A stretch of 51,621 nt of DNA from CAYTLW01 sp964438735 (GTDB taxonomy: Bacteria > Myxococcota_A > UBA9042), in NCBI GenBank assembly GCA_964438735.1, contig CAYTLW010000046.1:1-51621 (forward strand). Reading direction: 5' to 3'. The stretch's first letter is position 1. Each line of letters opens with the position of its first letter. Made by a program: the position numbers and the translations under genes. Shown here one piece after another: positions 1 through 8,912 of the stretch. The notes under the pieces were generated by a model that was not told where the DNA came from, searched no databases, and was given only the letters and a program-made list of their open reading frames with translations.

Positions 1-1477
1 TGTTGAACTGCTTCATCTCCGGCGAGGCCTTCAGGATGCCCGACAGCAGCTTCAGGCTGATGCCGAAGCGCTGCGGATGTTCCGACTGCGAGGTATCCAG
101 CAGGAAGATGCCCAGCGGCGAGCCGGCCTTGTTGCCCTTCAACCCCGGGATGTCCGGACGCAACCTGGCCAGGGCGTAGCTCTGCTTCAGCACCGGATCC
201 GTGCCGGCCAGCACGTCATATTCGGCGCCCATCTCGGTCGGCACGAAGTGGAACGCCAGCGCCTTGCCCGGTCCCTTGCCGCTGAGGGTCTTCTTGGCGA
301 TCCAGGCGGTGGTCAAGTCCGATTGTTTGACGTCGGGCACGCTGTCGGAGACCAGCTTGGCGCCCTTGATGAACTTCTTCAGCGCCACAAGCGTGAAGTC
401 GAACTGCCCCACATCGCCCGCCGGCACGGGGAAGACGTATTCCAGCTGCGCATCGGGCGTCTTGCCGATCCGCGTCAGGGTCTCCTCGTAGGCGATGAGC
501 ACCCGGTTGTAGCCGTTGGCCGGGATCGGGAAGACCTTGGCCGTAAACGTATTGGGGGCCACCTTCTCCACCAGCGCCGGGTCGATCTTCTTGCTCGTCT
601 CCTCCTCGTAGGCCTGCTTGGCGGCCACCTTGGCGACCACCTTGGCCTCGCGCAGGTTCTTCCAGATGAGCTTGTCTGCGCTCTTGACCACGTCCTCGGG
701 CCCGGCCACGCCGACCATCTCGTCGCTCTTCTTCTTCAAACCATCGCCCTCGCCAAAGAAGGCCGGCGTCTGGCCGTTATCCGGGCCGACGAACATGGCG
801 TAGTAGGAGATGGATGACTCGGCCGGCAGGGTGTAGCGGAACTCGCCTTCGAGGGCCATGTTGTGGGGGTTCTTGAAGATGTGGTCCACCAGGGTGCGCA
901 CGCGCAGCCCCTCGACCTTGACCGTCACCCGCATGTGGGCCAACTCCAGGGTCTGGCCGCTGCCGACGTCGACCGTGGCGAACTCCTTGCCGTCCACCTT
1001 GCTCTGCCAGGACTGCGGCCCCGTCTTGGGCTCCGGTCCACCGCCGCCTGCGTCGGGTCCGGGCTCCACGGCACCGGCGTCGTCTTCGCCGCCATAGATG
1101 TCGTCTTCCCACCAGGAGACGTCTTCAGCCGTCCCCACATCGTCCCACCATGGCGAACCGGTATCGGTGGCCCCAGCGTCTGTGGCCGCACCGCCGGCGT
1201 CCTTGGCCGCACTGGCGTCCTCGACTGTCGCGTAGCCATCCGATGCCGCGTCCTGCCACCAGTCGACGCTGCTTGTGTCGCCCACTCCAACATCACTATA
1301 CGCACCGGGCGACGACGCTGATTCGCCCGGAGTCGGCACCGGGTTGATGAGGCAGCCCTGCAGGCACACCAGGGCCGCGCCCAGGGCCAGCATGAGCAGG
1401 AGCCTCACAAGGCGGCGCTGCCCGCGGTCGGTGTGGTCGGATCGGCGCCCTTGCTGGCGTGCGTGGCTGCTGAACAT
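1..1477 (-). CDS. VIT/VWA-domain lipoprotein, C-terminus outside window
   Basis: The gene runs off the left edge; about 492 residues are visible. The start is the ATG at 1477-1475, preceded by a GGGAGGG ribosome site. An N-terminal hydrophobic stretch ends in a lipobox (LQGC near residue 41), so the protein should be a lipoprotein. A low-complexity linker rich in Asp, Ala and Trp follows to about residue 150. Residues about 160-300 match a vault/inter-alpha-trypsin (VIT) domain, with features such as VDHIFKNPHNMALEGEFRY and a conserved segment ending in KVAAKQAYEEE. Near the edge a von Willebrand A domain begins with the MIDAS motif DTSQS. Such proteins are probably surface or periplasmic adhesion or scaffold proteins that bind a divalent cation; the partner is unknown. 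The next gene upstream is the methyltransferase on the same strand, 256 bases away. Confidence 0.85.
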   Translation of the reverse strand, partial: MFSSHARQQGRRSDHTDRGQRRLVRLLLMLALGAALVCLQGCLINPVPTPGESASSPGAYSDVGVGDTSSVDWWQDAASDGYATVEDASAAKDAGGAATDAGATDTGSPWWDDVGTAEDVSWWEDDIYGGEDDAGAVEPGPDAGGGGPEPKTGPQSWQSKVDGKEFATVDVGSGQTLELAHMRVTVKVEGLRVRTLVDHIFKNPHNMALEGEFRYTLPAESSISYYAMFVGPDNGQTPAFFGEGDGLKKKSDEMVGVAGPEDVVKSADKLIWKNLREAKVVAKVAAKQAYEEETSKKIDPALVEKVAPNTFTAKVFPIPANGYNRVLIAYEETLTRIGKTPDAQLEYVFPVPAGDVGQFDFTLVALKKFIKGAKLVSDSVPDVKQSDLTTAWIAKKTLSGKGPGKALAFHFVPTEMGAEYDVLAGTDPVLKQSYALARLRPDIPGLKGNKAGSPLGIFLLDTSQSEHPQRFGISLKLLSGILKASPEMKQFN

Positions 1478-1733
1478 GTTTCCCTCCCCGGCGGCGGACC
1501 ACCGGTCAGACATTCGTGTCGCCCTTTCCGATGCCGGGCGGGCCCGGCGGGGCGAGATGAAGGCTGATGCTTGAATGGATCAGGAATCGTGCCAGCTTGC
1601 AGGATTCAGACCTGGATGACCGGAATCACAGGCATTTACTTCTGCCTACGCGATCACGGCGCCGCCCGGGAAGTGTCGATAAAATAGACGATTGTTGATT
1701 AACTCAACGGAGCAGGGACTCGCCTGCCAGATC
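1478..1733. other. Intergenic region upstream of VIT/VWA gene
   Basis: This 256-base gap separates the methyltransferase stop from the VIT/VWA start, both on the minus strand. It is more AT-rich around 1670-1710 than its surroundings. On the minus strand a TTGAGT and a TATTTT lie about 15 bases apart there, which is a poor but possible promoter. A short hairpin (AGGCA, 8-base loop, TGCCT) lies at 1630-1647 without a T-run. I see no coding sequence. Confidence 0.35.
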
Positions 1734-3320
1734 TCATGGGCAGACAAACATGGCGCTGGCCTCCATCTCGGCCAGCGTACGCACCACCACGCCCGCCACC
1801 GCGCGCCTCAACGTGGCCTCGTCCTCGCTGGCTACGGCCAGGGCGCCATCCAGCTCGCCCGCCCGCGTCGCCGCCACCATCTGCTCGGTGATGGCCGCCT
1901 CGTCACGGCTGCCATCGCACAGCCGCACCAGGGTGCGCATGGTCGCGTCGGCCGCCAGCGGGCGATGATGCCCCGTGGTCAGCAGCGACCAGCCCCGCTC
2001 GGCCTGCAGCCGCACCAGCGGCGAGGTCCTGGGAAACTCCCCGGCCTTGCCCGCCCCGTTGGGGCCCAGCGACAGATCCACAAAGCCGCTCGCCGTGGCG
2101 TTAAGCAGATCACGGCCCAGGATGCGCTGCGCCTGCTCCATCGAGATGGTCGCCCCCACAGCCGCCAACGCCTGCTCCACCAGCTCCACGAAGGGCACCG
2201 ACGCCGGCCACGCGGCACCCAGACCATGCAGCGCCCGCTTCAAGAGCGGCGACGTGCTCGCCAGCTCGCCGCCATCGCGCTCGAAGGCCACTTCGCTGGC
2301 GTCATCCAGGGCGCCGTCCGTCGCCGAACTGCGCGCTGGAGAGGCCACCCTCAGAGGCATCAAGGTGCGCCAGTCCAGCCCCCGATCCAGCGTCAGCTCG
2401 TCGTGTACCAGCAGGCTGCGGCGAAAATGCCGACCGCGGGCGAAGTCCAGATATTGCTGCATCTGGATCAAGTCCGGCGTGGCCGCGTCCAGCTCCCTGC
2501 GCAACGCCCCCGGCAGCCCGCGATCCAACATCATGGCCAGGGTCGGCTCGCCCATATACTGCAAGCCCTTGTCGCGCGCCCGCTCGACGAACTCCACAAA
2601 CCACAAAGCCTCATTCGCCGGCGTCAGGTGCTCGTGCAGCAGGTAGAAGTCGCCCATGCGACCGAGCAGATCCACTTCACCCTGCAACCAGCCCGCATAG
2701 CCGCCCTTCTGGCCCGCCTTGGCCGCCCGGCCCAGGAACGACAACATCGCCCGCGCTTGCCGCACCTGGTCCTGCGGCGCGTCATGCCCGCGCGCGTGAT
2801 GCAGCATCATGTCGCGCATCAGCGAACGCATCGCCCAACCGGGCTTGCAGTTGTAGCTGATATAGGCCACGCCTTGGGGCGCCAGGTGCCGCCGACAGAT
2901 GGCCAGAATCGCCGCCTGCACCTCCGCCGGCACCCACGAATACACCCCGTGCGCGACGATGTAGTCGTACTCCCCCAACTCCTCGGGAAGCTCCAGCATA
3001 TCCAGCGGCAGCAACTCCACATTCTCCAGGCCCAGCAGCGAAGCATCCGCCCGCCCCTGCAACACCTGCCGCTCGCTCCGATCCACGCCGACAAATCGGC
3101 TCTCCGGCCACTGCGCCGCCATGGGCAACACATTCCAGCCGCTGGCGCAGCCCAAAAACAACGCCCGACACCGCGACGGCGGCGCCGGCTTCATGCCAAA
3201 AACACTCGCCTGCGTCGCCAACACATCCAGATGCGTCTCCGCCTGGGCGTGACTCTCATAAGGCAGCGCATCGTAAGCACGGTCGAGCGGATCAGGTATG
3301 GCCACTTGACACCTTTTCAC
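1734..3320 (-). CDS. SAM-dependent methyltransferase with regulatory domain
   Basis: A 528-residue class I methyltransferase. The N-terminal Rossmann domain carries the SAM-binding glycine motif as FLGCASGWN (about residues 55-63), the acidic strand end FVGVD, and the later motif DYIVAHGVYSWV. The order and length fit proteins that join a methyltransferase to a methyltransferase regulatory domain (Pfam MethyTransf_Reg type), here about residues 200-300, with a further C-terminal domain. The substrate cannot be told. The longest frame begins at a GTG inside a dispersed repeat element (3287-3383). Another in-frame GTG lies at 3305, also inside the repeat, so the first dozen or so residues come from repeat DNA and the true start is uncertain. 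It is monocistronic, with a divergent sulfatase gene upstream. Confidence 0.8.
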   Translation of the reverse strand: MKRCQVAIPDPLDRAYDALPYESHAQAETHLDVLATQASVFGMKPAPPSRCRALFLGCASGWNVLPMAAQWPESRFVGVDRSERQVLQGRADASLLGLENVELLPLDMLELPEELGEYDYIVAHGVYSWVPAEVQAAILAICRRHLAPQGVAYISYNCKPGWAMRSLMRDMMLHHARGHDAPQDQVRQARAMLSFLGRAAKAGQKGGYAGWLQGEVDLLGRMGDFYLLHEHLTPANEALWFVEFVERARDKGLQYMGEPTLAMMLDRGLPGALRRELDAATPDLIQMQQYLDFARGRHFRRSLLVHDELTLDRGLDWRTLMPLRVASPARSSATDGALDDASEVAFERDGGELASTSPLLKRALHGLGAAWPASVPFVELVEQALAAVGATISMEQAQRILGRDLLNATASGFVDLSLGPNGAGKAGEFPRTSPLVRLQAERGWSLLTTGHHRPLAADATMRTLVRLCDGSRDEAAITEQMVAATRAGELDGALAVASEDEATLRRAVAGVVVRTLAEMEASAMFVCP

Positions 3321-3383
3321 CCAAATGGGAGCAGCAACAGCCTCCGCAAAGAGGGTCAGGTATTGACACTTGACACCTTTTGC
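3287..3383 (-). repeat. Dispersed paired repeat element, locus 1
   Basis: Two direct copies of an about 30-bp sequence lie exactly 64 bp apart. Read on the minus strand, the core is GGTGTCAAGTGTCAATACCT followed by GACCCTC. The copy at 3351-3383 is exact; the copy at 3287-3319 has several changes. The same paired arrangement, with the same 64-bp period and a recognisably related 34-base spacer, occurs in the opposite orientation at 11717-11810. The core itself contains GTGTCAA twice in tandem. It looks like a short non-autonomous mobile or REP-like element. Here it overlaps the 5' end of the methyltransferase gene. Confidence 0.75.
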
Positions 3384-3544
3384 ATTCCGCCGCGACGACG
3401 GCTGCGAGACCGTAGCAGCGCCAACCGCCGGCGCACAACCGGTTGCCGGGCGGCCGGCGCGGCGCTAGGGTGTGCGCCCGCGGCGCCTCTCGGTCGGCCA
3501 TATTCGTCCGCCAGGCCTCCAAAATGCCAGGTGATTCCAGACAG

Positions 3545-5623
3545 ATGAAGCAGGATGCTGCCCCGCCCGCCGTCCTCTCTGACCGCCCGGCCGGCGCGCT
3601 CTGGGGACACGCCGAAGTGGTGGCCTGGGCATTGCTCGCGGGCCTGATCTTCGGCCTGGCGGAATGGGTTCGCTTCGAAGTGTTGGCCCGCAGCGGTCCG
3701 TCATCGGTCTACAGCCGGGCCCTTCTCGGCGCTACCACCATCGGCGCGTCTCTGCTCTTGGCCATCGCCATGGGCGTCTGGCAGGTGGTACTCCGCCTGG
3801 TGCACCGCCGGCTCGACCGCGGACCCCGACTCTGGCGACAGGCGCTCTTCCTGGCCGTGTGGCCGGCGCTGAACCTCACCGTGCTCTTCGGCCTCGCCCT
3901 GGTCAGCGTGATGCGACTGCCCTGGACGCTTGTGGCGGCGTGGCTCGCAGGCATCGTCGGCGCCTGCGTTGGCGCCCTGGTGATTCGCTGGCTGGCGCGC
4001 CGAAACGGCCCATCGTGGCTTCGCCTGGTCTTTGTTGTCTCGCTTGTGTGCGGGGCGACGCTCTGCTGGTGGCTGAACAACGCCGTGCTGCCCCGGCAGA
4101 ACCACACCATCCACCTGGCGCTGTCCATCGTCAGCCTGGCGGCGCTGCAGGTCGGCGGACTGCTGACATTTGCCGGCCGCGCCCACTCCATGTATCGCCG
4201 ACTCGTCACCGCCGGTCTCGTGCTGACGCTCGGCCTGTGCGCCTGGTTGCAGACCAGCCTGCCCGGCGCCCATGGCGTCAAGCACCTGGTCTTCGACCGC
4301 GGCGACGCCACCTGGCGCACGCTGACCATGGCAGCGGCCGTTGTCGATTGGGATCGCGACGGCTACTCGGCCTTCCTCGTCGGAGCAGATTGCGATGATG
4401 GCGACGCGACGGTGTATCCGGCCGCCCCGACTACAACAGCAGATTGCCTCCAGCGATGGCATCCACACGTCACGCCATTGCCGGAGGCGACCACCGTGGT
4501 CAGCCCCGCGCCCACTCCTGGCCAGCAGTTCGAGCGTCGACGCCGTTCGGTGCTGGTGCTCTCCATCGACGCCCTGCGCGCTGATCGCATGAGCATGTAC
4601 GGCTATCAGCGCAACACTTCGCCCCATATGGACGCCCTGTCGAAGAGCGGTATTGCCGGCATGGCGCACCTGACACAGGCGCCGGGCACGAAGTTCACCT
4701 TCAAGTCCTTCGCCAGCATGCTCCTCCCCGACACCGTCGATCGGCTGCAAAGGCAAGGCAAACGTGTGCCTACGGTGTTGCCCGTATTGCACGATGCCGG
4801 CTATCACACGACCTTCATTTCGCCTGTACCGAAGGAGTTCGCCACCACCGTGGTCCGCGACGTAGGCCAGTGGCACCGACCGCAGACCGATGATGAGGCG
4901 GTCAAGATGGCCCTGTCGGCGCTGCAGGATGCCACCAAGGGGCGGCCTTTCGTATGGCTGCACCTGTGGGGTCCGCACCATCCCTACAAGCGCTTGGACG
5001 ACGTGGACGATTACGGCTCCACGCCGTCGGACATCTACGACGAGAATGTGGTCGGGACGGATCGCCGGATTGGCCGACTCTTCGCCGAATTGAAGCGTCG
5101 GGGCATCCTGAGCGACCTGGTCGTGCTCCTGACCGCCGATCACGGTGAGGAGTTCGGCGAACATGGCGGCGATAAACATGGTCTGTCGTTGCATCGCGAG
5201 CTGCTCGCGGTGCCGCTCGTCATCTGGCTGCCAGGGGTGCAAGGGATGCGCTGGACCACACCTACGCGCACGGTGGATCTGGCGGCGACGCTGCTCGACG
5301 TGGTCGGCATCGCGCCCGACATCAAATGGCGTACGGAGGGGCGCAGCCTGTTGCCCTGGATGCTCGCCCGTCAGCAGCCTCCCCAGCTGCCCCAGGTCGC
5401 GTGGATCCCGCGTAGCCGCGCGTGGCATCACGTGGCTTTGCGGCGCGACGATTGTGTGCTCATCTACAACCTGAAGTTGCGGGCCATGACCGTGTATGAC
5501 CGGCGGACCGACCCCGGAGAACTGCACAACCTGGTCGGTTCAGACACTGTCGCGGGACGCTGTCGGCCCGACCTTATGTTAGGCGCTTTGATGGGCCACA
5601 TTCAGCGACCACGAGTTCCGTAG
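3545..5623 (+). CDS. Membrane-anchored sulfatase-like hydrolase with MopE-type motif
   Basis: The protein has about seven N-terminal membrane segments (to about residue 245), then a short segment with a DxDxDG motif and DCDDGDATVYP (near residue 270-290) like the calcium-binding repeats of MopE-type proteins, then an alkaline-phosphatase-fold sulfatase domain from about residue 335 to 650. Sulfatase hallmarks are SIDALRADRMSMYGY, DENVVGTD and the metal-binding DHGEEFGEHGG. The usual CxPxR formylglycine site is not present; the equivalent stretch is TKFTFKSFASML, so a Thr or Ser may be the nucleophile as in phosphoglycerol-transferase relatives. The substrate is unknown, probably an extracytoplasmic sulfate or phosphate ester or envelope polymer. 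I chose the ATG at 3545 because AGGTGA lies 10 bases upstream; an in-frame ATG at 3524 and a TTG at 3443 are alternatives. Confidence 0.8.
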   Translation: MKQDAAPPAVLSDRPAGALWGHAEVVAWALLAGLIFGLAEWVRFEVLARSGPSSVYSRALLGATTIGASLLLAIAMGVWQVVLRLVHRRLDRGPRLWRQALFLAVWPALNLTVLFGLALVSVMRLPWTLVAAWLAGIVGACVGALVIRWLARRNGPSWLRLVFVVSLVCGATLCWWLNNAVLPRQNHTIHLALSIVSLAALQVGGLLTFAGRAHSMYRRLVTAGLVLTLGLCAWLQTSLPGAHGVKHLVFDRGDATWRTLTMAAAVVDWDRDGYSAFLVGADCDDGDATVYPAAPTTTADCLQRWHPHVTPLPEATTVVSPAPTPGQQFERRRRSVLVLSIDALRADRMSMYGYQRNTSPHMDALSKSGIAGMAHLTQAPGTKFTFKSFASMLLPDTVDRLQRQGKRVPTVLPVLHDAGYHTTFISPVPKEFATTVVRDVGQWHRPQTDDEAVKMALSALQDATKGRPFVWLHLWGPHHPYKRLDDVDDYGSTPSDIYDENVVGTDRRIGRLFAELKRRGILSDLVVLLTADHGEEFGEHGGDKHGLSLHRELLAVPLVIWLPGVQGMRWTTPTRTVDLAATLLDVVGIAPDIKWRTEGRSLLPWMLARQQPPQLPQVAWIPRSRAWHHVALRRDDCVLIYNLKLRAMTVYDRRTDPGELHNLVGSDTVAGRCRPDLMLGALMGHIQRPRVP

Positions 5624-5787
5624 AGAGCCTGACGCCAGTTCTCCGGCGGTTCGATCTTCGCTTCTGTGCACGTCCTTCGCAGCCGCCTGAAGCGACGGTC
5701 CGGGGGGCCGCCAACTCAGAAACCTCGGACACCGCCGTCGGCGCGGGCTTGGTTGTGCTGGCCCGAAATCCATTCAGGGAGGAGCAC

Positions 5788-6216
5788 ATGGGATTGTTTG
5801 AATGGAGCCCCATCTACGAGGTGGGCGTGCGTGAGATAGACGCACAGCACAAGCAGCTGATGGGATTCGTCAACGAGATGTTCGACGCGCTGATGTCCAA
5901 CACCGGCGCCGATGCGGTCGGCGACGTGCTGGACAGGCTGGTGGCCTACACCGAGATGCACTTCGGGTTCGAGGAGCAGCTGATGGAGCGCGGCGAGGCC
6001 AAGGGCCTGGACGAGCACAAGGCCGCCCATCGACGGTTGCTGGCGCAGGTTCTGCAACTTCGCGAGCGCCACAGCGCGGGTGATGACCATGTGGATGAGC
6101 AGGCCATCGACTTGCTGCGCGAGTGGCTGGTCAACCACATTCTGCACGACGACACGCTGCGCGCCGCCGAGGTCCGCAGGGGCATGAAGGCCGCGAGCAC
6201 GGACTCGACCCTTTGA
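5788..6216 (+). CDS. Bacteriohemerythrin
   Basis: A 142-residue single-domain hemerythrin, a four-helix bundle that binds O2 at a di-iron centre. The iron ligands are all visible in order: DAQHKQL, then HFGFEEQ, then HKAAH, then HILHDD. An N-terminal FEWSPIYEVGVREID segment is typical of the family. The ATG at 5788 is preceded by GGAGG; a longer frame from 5749 has no comparable ribosome site. The stop overlaps the possible TTG start of the next gene, so the two may be co-translated. A role in oxygen storage or sensing is family knowledge; nothing here shows what it serves. Confidence 0.93.
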   Translation: MGLFEWSPIYEVGVREIDAQHKQLMGFVNEMFDALMSNTGADAVGDVLDRLVAYTEMHFGFEEQLMERGEAKGLDEHKAAHRRLLAQVLQLRERHSAGDDHVDEQAIDLLREWLVNHILHDDTLRAAEVRRGMKAASTDSTL

Positions 6217-8831
6217 AAGACGCGCAGTTGGAAATCGCCTGGCACCTCCCGAGCGTGTTGGCGCTGGCTCTCATCGCGGCCTGCTCGCAGGACAAACACG
6301 GCACGGATACCGACTCGAGCGCGGCGCTGCCCGATGTTGTCATCGGCGCCGCGGACTCGCAGCCATCGGACGCCGCCCCAGACGCCACTGGCGCCGAAAC
6401 CGCCACCGCTGGCGACGACGCGGTTACGCCTTCACCTGTGCCACCCTGCGGACCGCCGCAAGCGCCACCCCCCCGCCCGCCTGAAGGCCTCGTTCTGACC
6501 GACTGCGCCCCCGTCGGCTCGCCGCCCGGCAAGCCATCGACTTGCTGCATCCCCGGCCTCGGTTCCGCTTCTGCCGACCATACCGATGCCCTGCAGACCT
6601 GCCTCGGTCTCGCCGCCGCTGCGACCCCCGCTGTCGCCGTCTTCATCCCGGCCCAGACGACGCTCACCGTGTACGGTCCGCTCTTTCTCCATGGCGGTGC
6701 CAGCCTGGTGGGCCAGCAACGAGACAACAGCGTGGTCGAGCTTGGCGGCGGCTGTTTCGGTGCCGAATTCGACCCTGGCGGCGCCCTGGCCGGCTTTCAG
6801 CGCAACTGGATCAACCTTGGTCATAAGGGACAGGGCAAGGAACTGCTGTGCAATGATCCGACCGGCCCGGGCTGTTCCCAGAGCCGCTGGACGGGGCGAA
6901 TCGAGAACCTGACCCTGCGCATGACGCGGTTTTCCGAGCCCAACGTCGAGTCGCTGCTGCATCTACACTACGCGCAGAACTACACCTTGCAGGACATCGT
7001 CTTCGATCAGCGTCCGCGCGGGGCGCTGGCCAACAACACCATCGGCGCCACGAGCACGTCCAATCTTTGGGTGAAGCTGGCCAAATTCGACTATCGCCGT
7101 CGGCAGGTCATCGGCGGTGCGATCCGGCGCAATGTGATCCTCGCCGCCGGCACGGGCGCGCTCATCGACGTGATGCCCAAGGCGGTGCACATGAAGCCCG
7201 ATACGCCCTGCGCCGAGACGTGTGACGGCTGCGAACAGAGCTGCTTTGCGGCCTGGACGGAGCTTTACAAGGCGTGCACCGACCCGAAGCAAGCGGGCAA
7301 ATATGTACCCCACGCCCAGCCTCACGACTTCTGTCCGCCGCCGCCAAAGGGGGGCGGCAGCGCCATCGAGGGCTGCCGACTGCGACGCAACCTGGGCGGA
7401 GCTGGCGGGCTCAACGTCAACCACTTCAGCGGCGGTTGCGACGGTTTCGGTGACGCACTGGGCGGTACACCATGCGCTGTGGATTCAGATTGCGGTTTGG
7501 GTGGCACCTGCTACGAGACCTGGCGCATCGAGGACAACTGGATCGACGGAATCTCCGATGACGGGGTCTCCGTCAAGGGCAGCCGGGGCGGCGTCATCCG
7601 TGGCAACACCGTGCGCTCGACGCGCGGCCAGATCGACGCCACGGGGTTGACCGATTTCGGCTCGCGACACGTCCTCTTCCAAGGCAATCTGGTCGAGCGA
7701 ATCCGAGGCGTGTTGGACGACCGCCGGGCCATTGGTACGGCGCCGAACTTCTTTCACGCTGCCGCCGAATCAGGCCGGTCCGGAGTCAGCGAGCAGCTGA
7801 CGTTCGAGTGCAACGTGGCCTGGATGCCGGCCAAAGCCGGTCGTTCGCGGCCGACCTATGCATCCGCCCGCGGCCGCTTGATGAGTTTCAGCCACGTTCA
7901 GGGATTGATCGTGCAGGACAATGTCTTCGTCGACGACACAAAGGCCGACGCCGAGTGCATGCTCGCCATTCAGCGACCGGGGGTGCCGTACAAGGGATTC
8001 GAGGGCTGCCATCCCGGCGGCGCGTTGGTGGGCTGCCAGAGCGATGGCCAGTGCCAGCAGGCCTGTGGCCACGCCGAGGCGTTCTGCGCTCTGGAGCGCA
8101 GGTGCGCCGCGACCGGCAAAGCCTGCCAGCACGCGGCCGATTGCGCGACGTCTGACGTCTGCATCCTCGACCCGGCGGTGCAGCTCTGGGCCAAGGCATG
8201 GGCCGATATCGCCTCGTGGCCGGGCCTGCACGCCCGCTGTTCGGGCCGCTGCAAGCCGTTGAACAACTTCATCTCCTGCAACCCGGCCGACGACGGCTGC
8301 CCCAACATGGCCAAGGGCACCGCCTGTGGCGACTACAGAGAGGCGTGCACCAACAAGGCCAACGACGATCCCAACAAGCCCATCTACACCTGCCTGGCCA
8401 ACCTCTTCGGCCGCGGCGGCGGCGAGGGCGGGGCCGAGTTCGGGCTCTGCGACAGCACGCTGTTGGCGTCCATGCCGCAGGGGACGGCGGTGCGAGTCGA
8501 AGGCAATGTGCTCATCGGCGCGGCCGTTACCGCTGCCGAACCCCTGGTCACGAAGATCAGCGACTCCGATGCCTGGCCCATGGCCGGCGACAGCCTGCAG
8601 CAGCAACTGGCCACGCTCGAGGCGGCCAAGACCGGTGTGTTCATCGACGCCGACAAGATCCTCTCCTCCATCTCAGCGGCGGGCTCGGCGGCCCTCTCCA
8701 GCCTCGACGACGCGTCGCCAAAGGGGGCCAACGTCGCTGTTGCGGGCCACTCCTACACCCAGGCGCTGACATTCTGGCGCGCGCGCTGCGCCGAGCGCGG
8801 GTTCTCGTTGGCGCGGCCGGTCTGTCACTAG
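6213..8831 (+). CDS. Beta-helix lipoprotein with Cys-rich cassettes
   Basis: A predicted secreted lipoprotein of about 870 residues. The signal peptide ends at the lipobox LIAAC and is followed by an Asp/Ala/Ser linker to about residue 70. The body resembles a right-handed parallel beta-helix (pectin-lyase fold), with helix-like runs such as GVSVKGSRGGVIRGNTVRS and HVLFQGNLVERIRGV. Several inserts are rich in cysteine, with patterns like CAVDSDCGLGGTC and CQHAADCATSDVC, resembling the short Cys-rich repeats common in deltaproteobacterial surface proteins. The start is uncertain: a TTG at 6213 overlaps the hemerythrin stop by three bases, and another TTG lies at 6228; both keep the signal peptide. 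It converges with a second beta-helix lipoprotein 81 bases away. Enzymatic activity cannot be inferred. Confidence 0.75.
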   Translation: MKDAQLEIAWHLPSVLALALIAACSQDKHGTDTDSSAALPDVVIGAADSQPSDAAPDATGAETATAGDDAVTPSPVPPCGPPQAPPPRPPEGLVLTDCAPVGSPPGKPSTCCIPGLGSASADHTDALQTCLGLAAAATPAVAVFIPAQTTLTVYGPLFLHGGASLVGQQRDNSVVELGGGCFGAEFDPGGALAGFQRNWINLGHKGQGKELLCNDPTGPGCSQSRWTGRIENLTLRMTRFSEPNVESLLHLHYAQNYTLQDIVFDQRPRGALANNTIGATSTSNLWVKLAKFDYRRRQVIGGAIRRNVILAAGTGALIDVMPKAVHMKPDTPCAETCDGCEQSCFAAWTELYKACTDPKQAGKYVPHAQPHDFCPPPPKGGGSAIEGCRLRRNLGGAGGLNVNHFSGGCDGFGDALGGTPCAVDSDCGLGGTCYETWRIEDNWIDGISDDGVSVKGSRGGVIRGNTVRSTRGQIDATGLTDFGSRHVLFQGNLVERIRGVLDDRRAIGTAPNFFHAAAESGRSGVSEQLTFECNVAWMPAKAGRSRPTYASARGRLMSFSHVQGLIVQDNVFVDDTKADAECMLAIQRPGVPYKGFEGCHPGGALVGCQSDGQCQQACGHAEAFCALERRCAATGKACQHAADCATSDVCILDPAVQLWAKAWADIASWPGLHARCSGRCKPLNNFISCNPADDGCPNMAKGTACGDYREACTNKANDDPNKPIYTCLANLFGRGGGEGGAEFGLCDSTLLASMPQGTAVRVEGNVLIGAAVTAAEPLVTKISDSDAWPMAGDSLQQQLATLEAAKTGVFIDADKILSSISAAGSAALSSLDDASPKGANVAVAGHSYTQALTFWRARCAERGFSLARPVCH

Positions 8832-8912
8832 GGCCAGTGCGGCAGACGTCGAAAGTTGCCGCTGATCGAAGCCGTTTCGCCCGCCGTACGGCGGATACGG
8901 ACGCGGCGCTCG

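Noticed and set aside
1692..3548. Long plus-strand frame opposite the methyltransferase
   Set aside because: The minus strand shows the SAM-binding motif and ordered domains; the plus-strand product is Arg/Gln-rich and without motifs.
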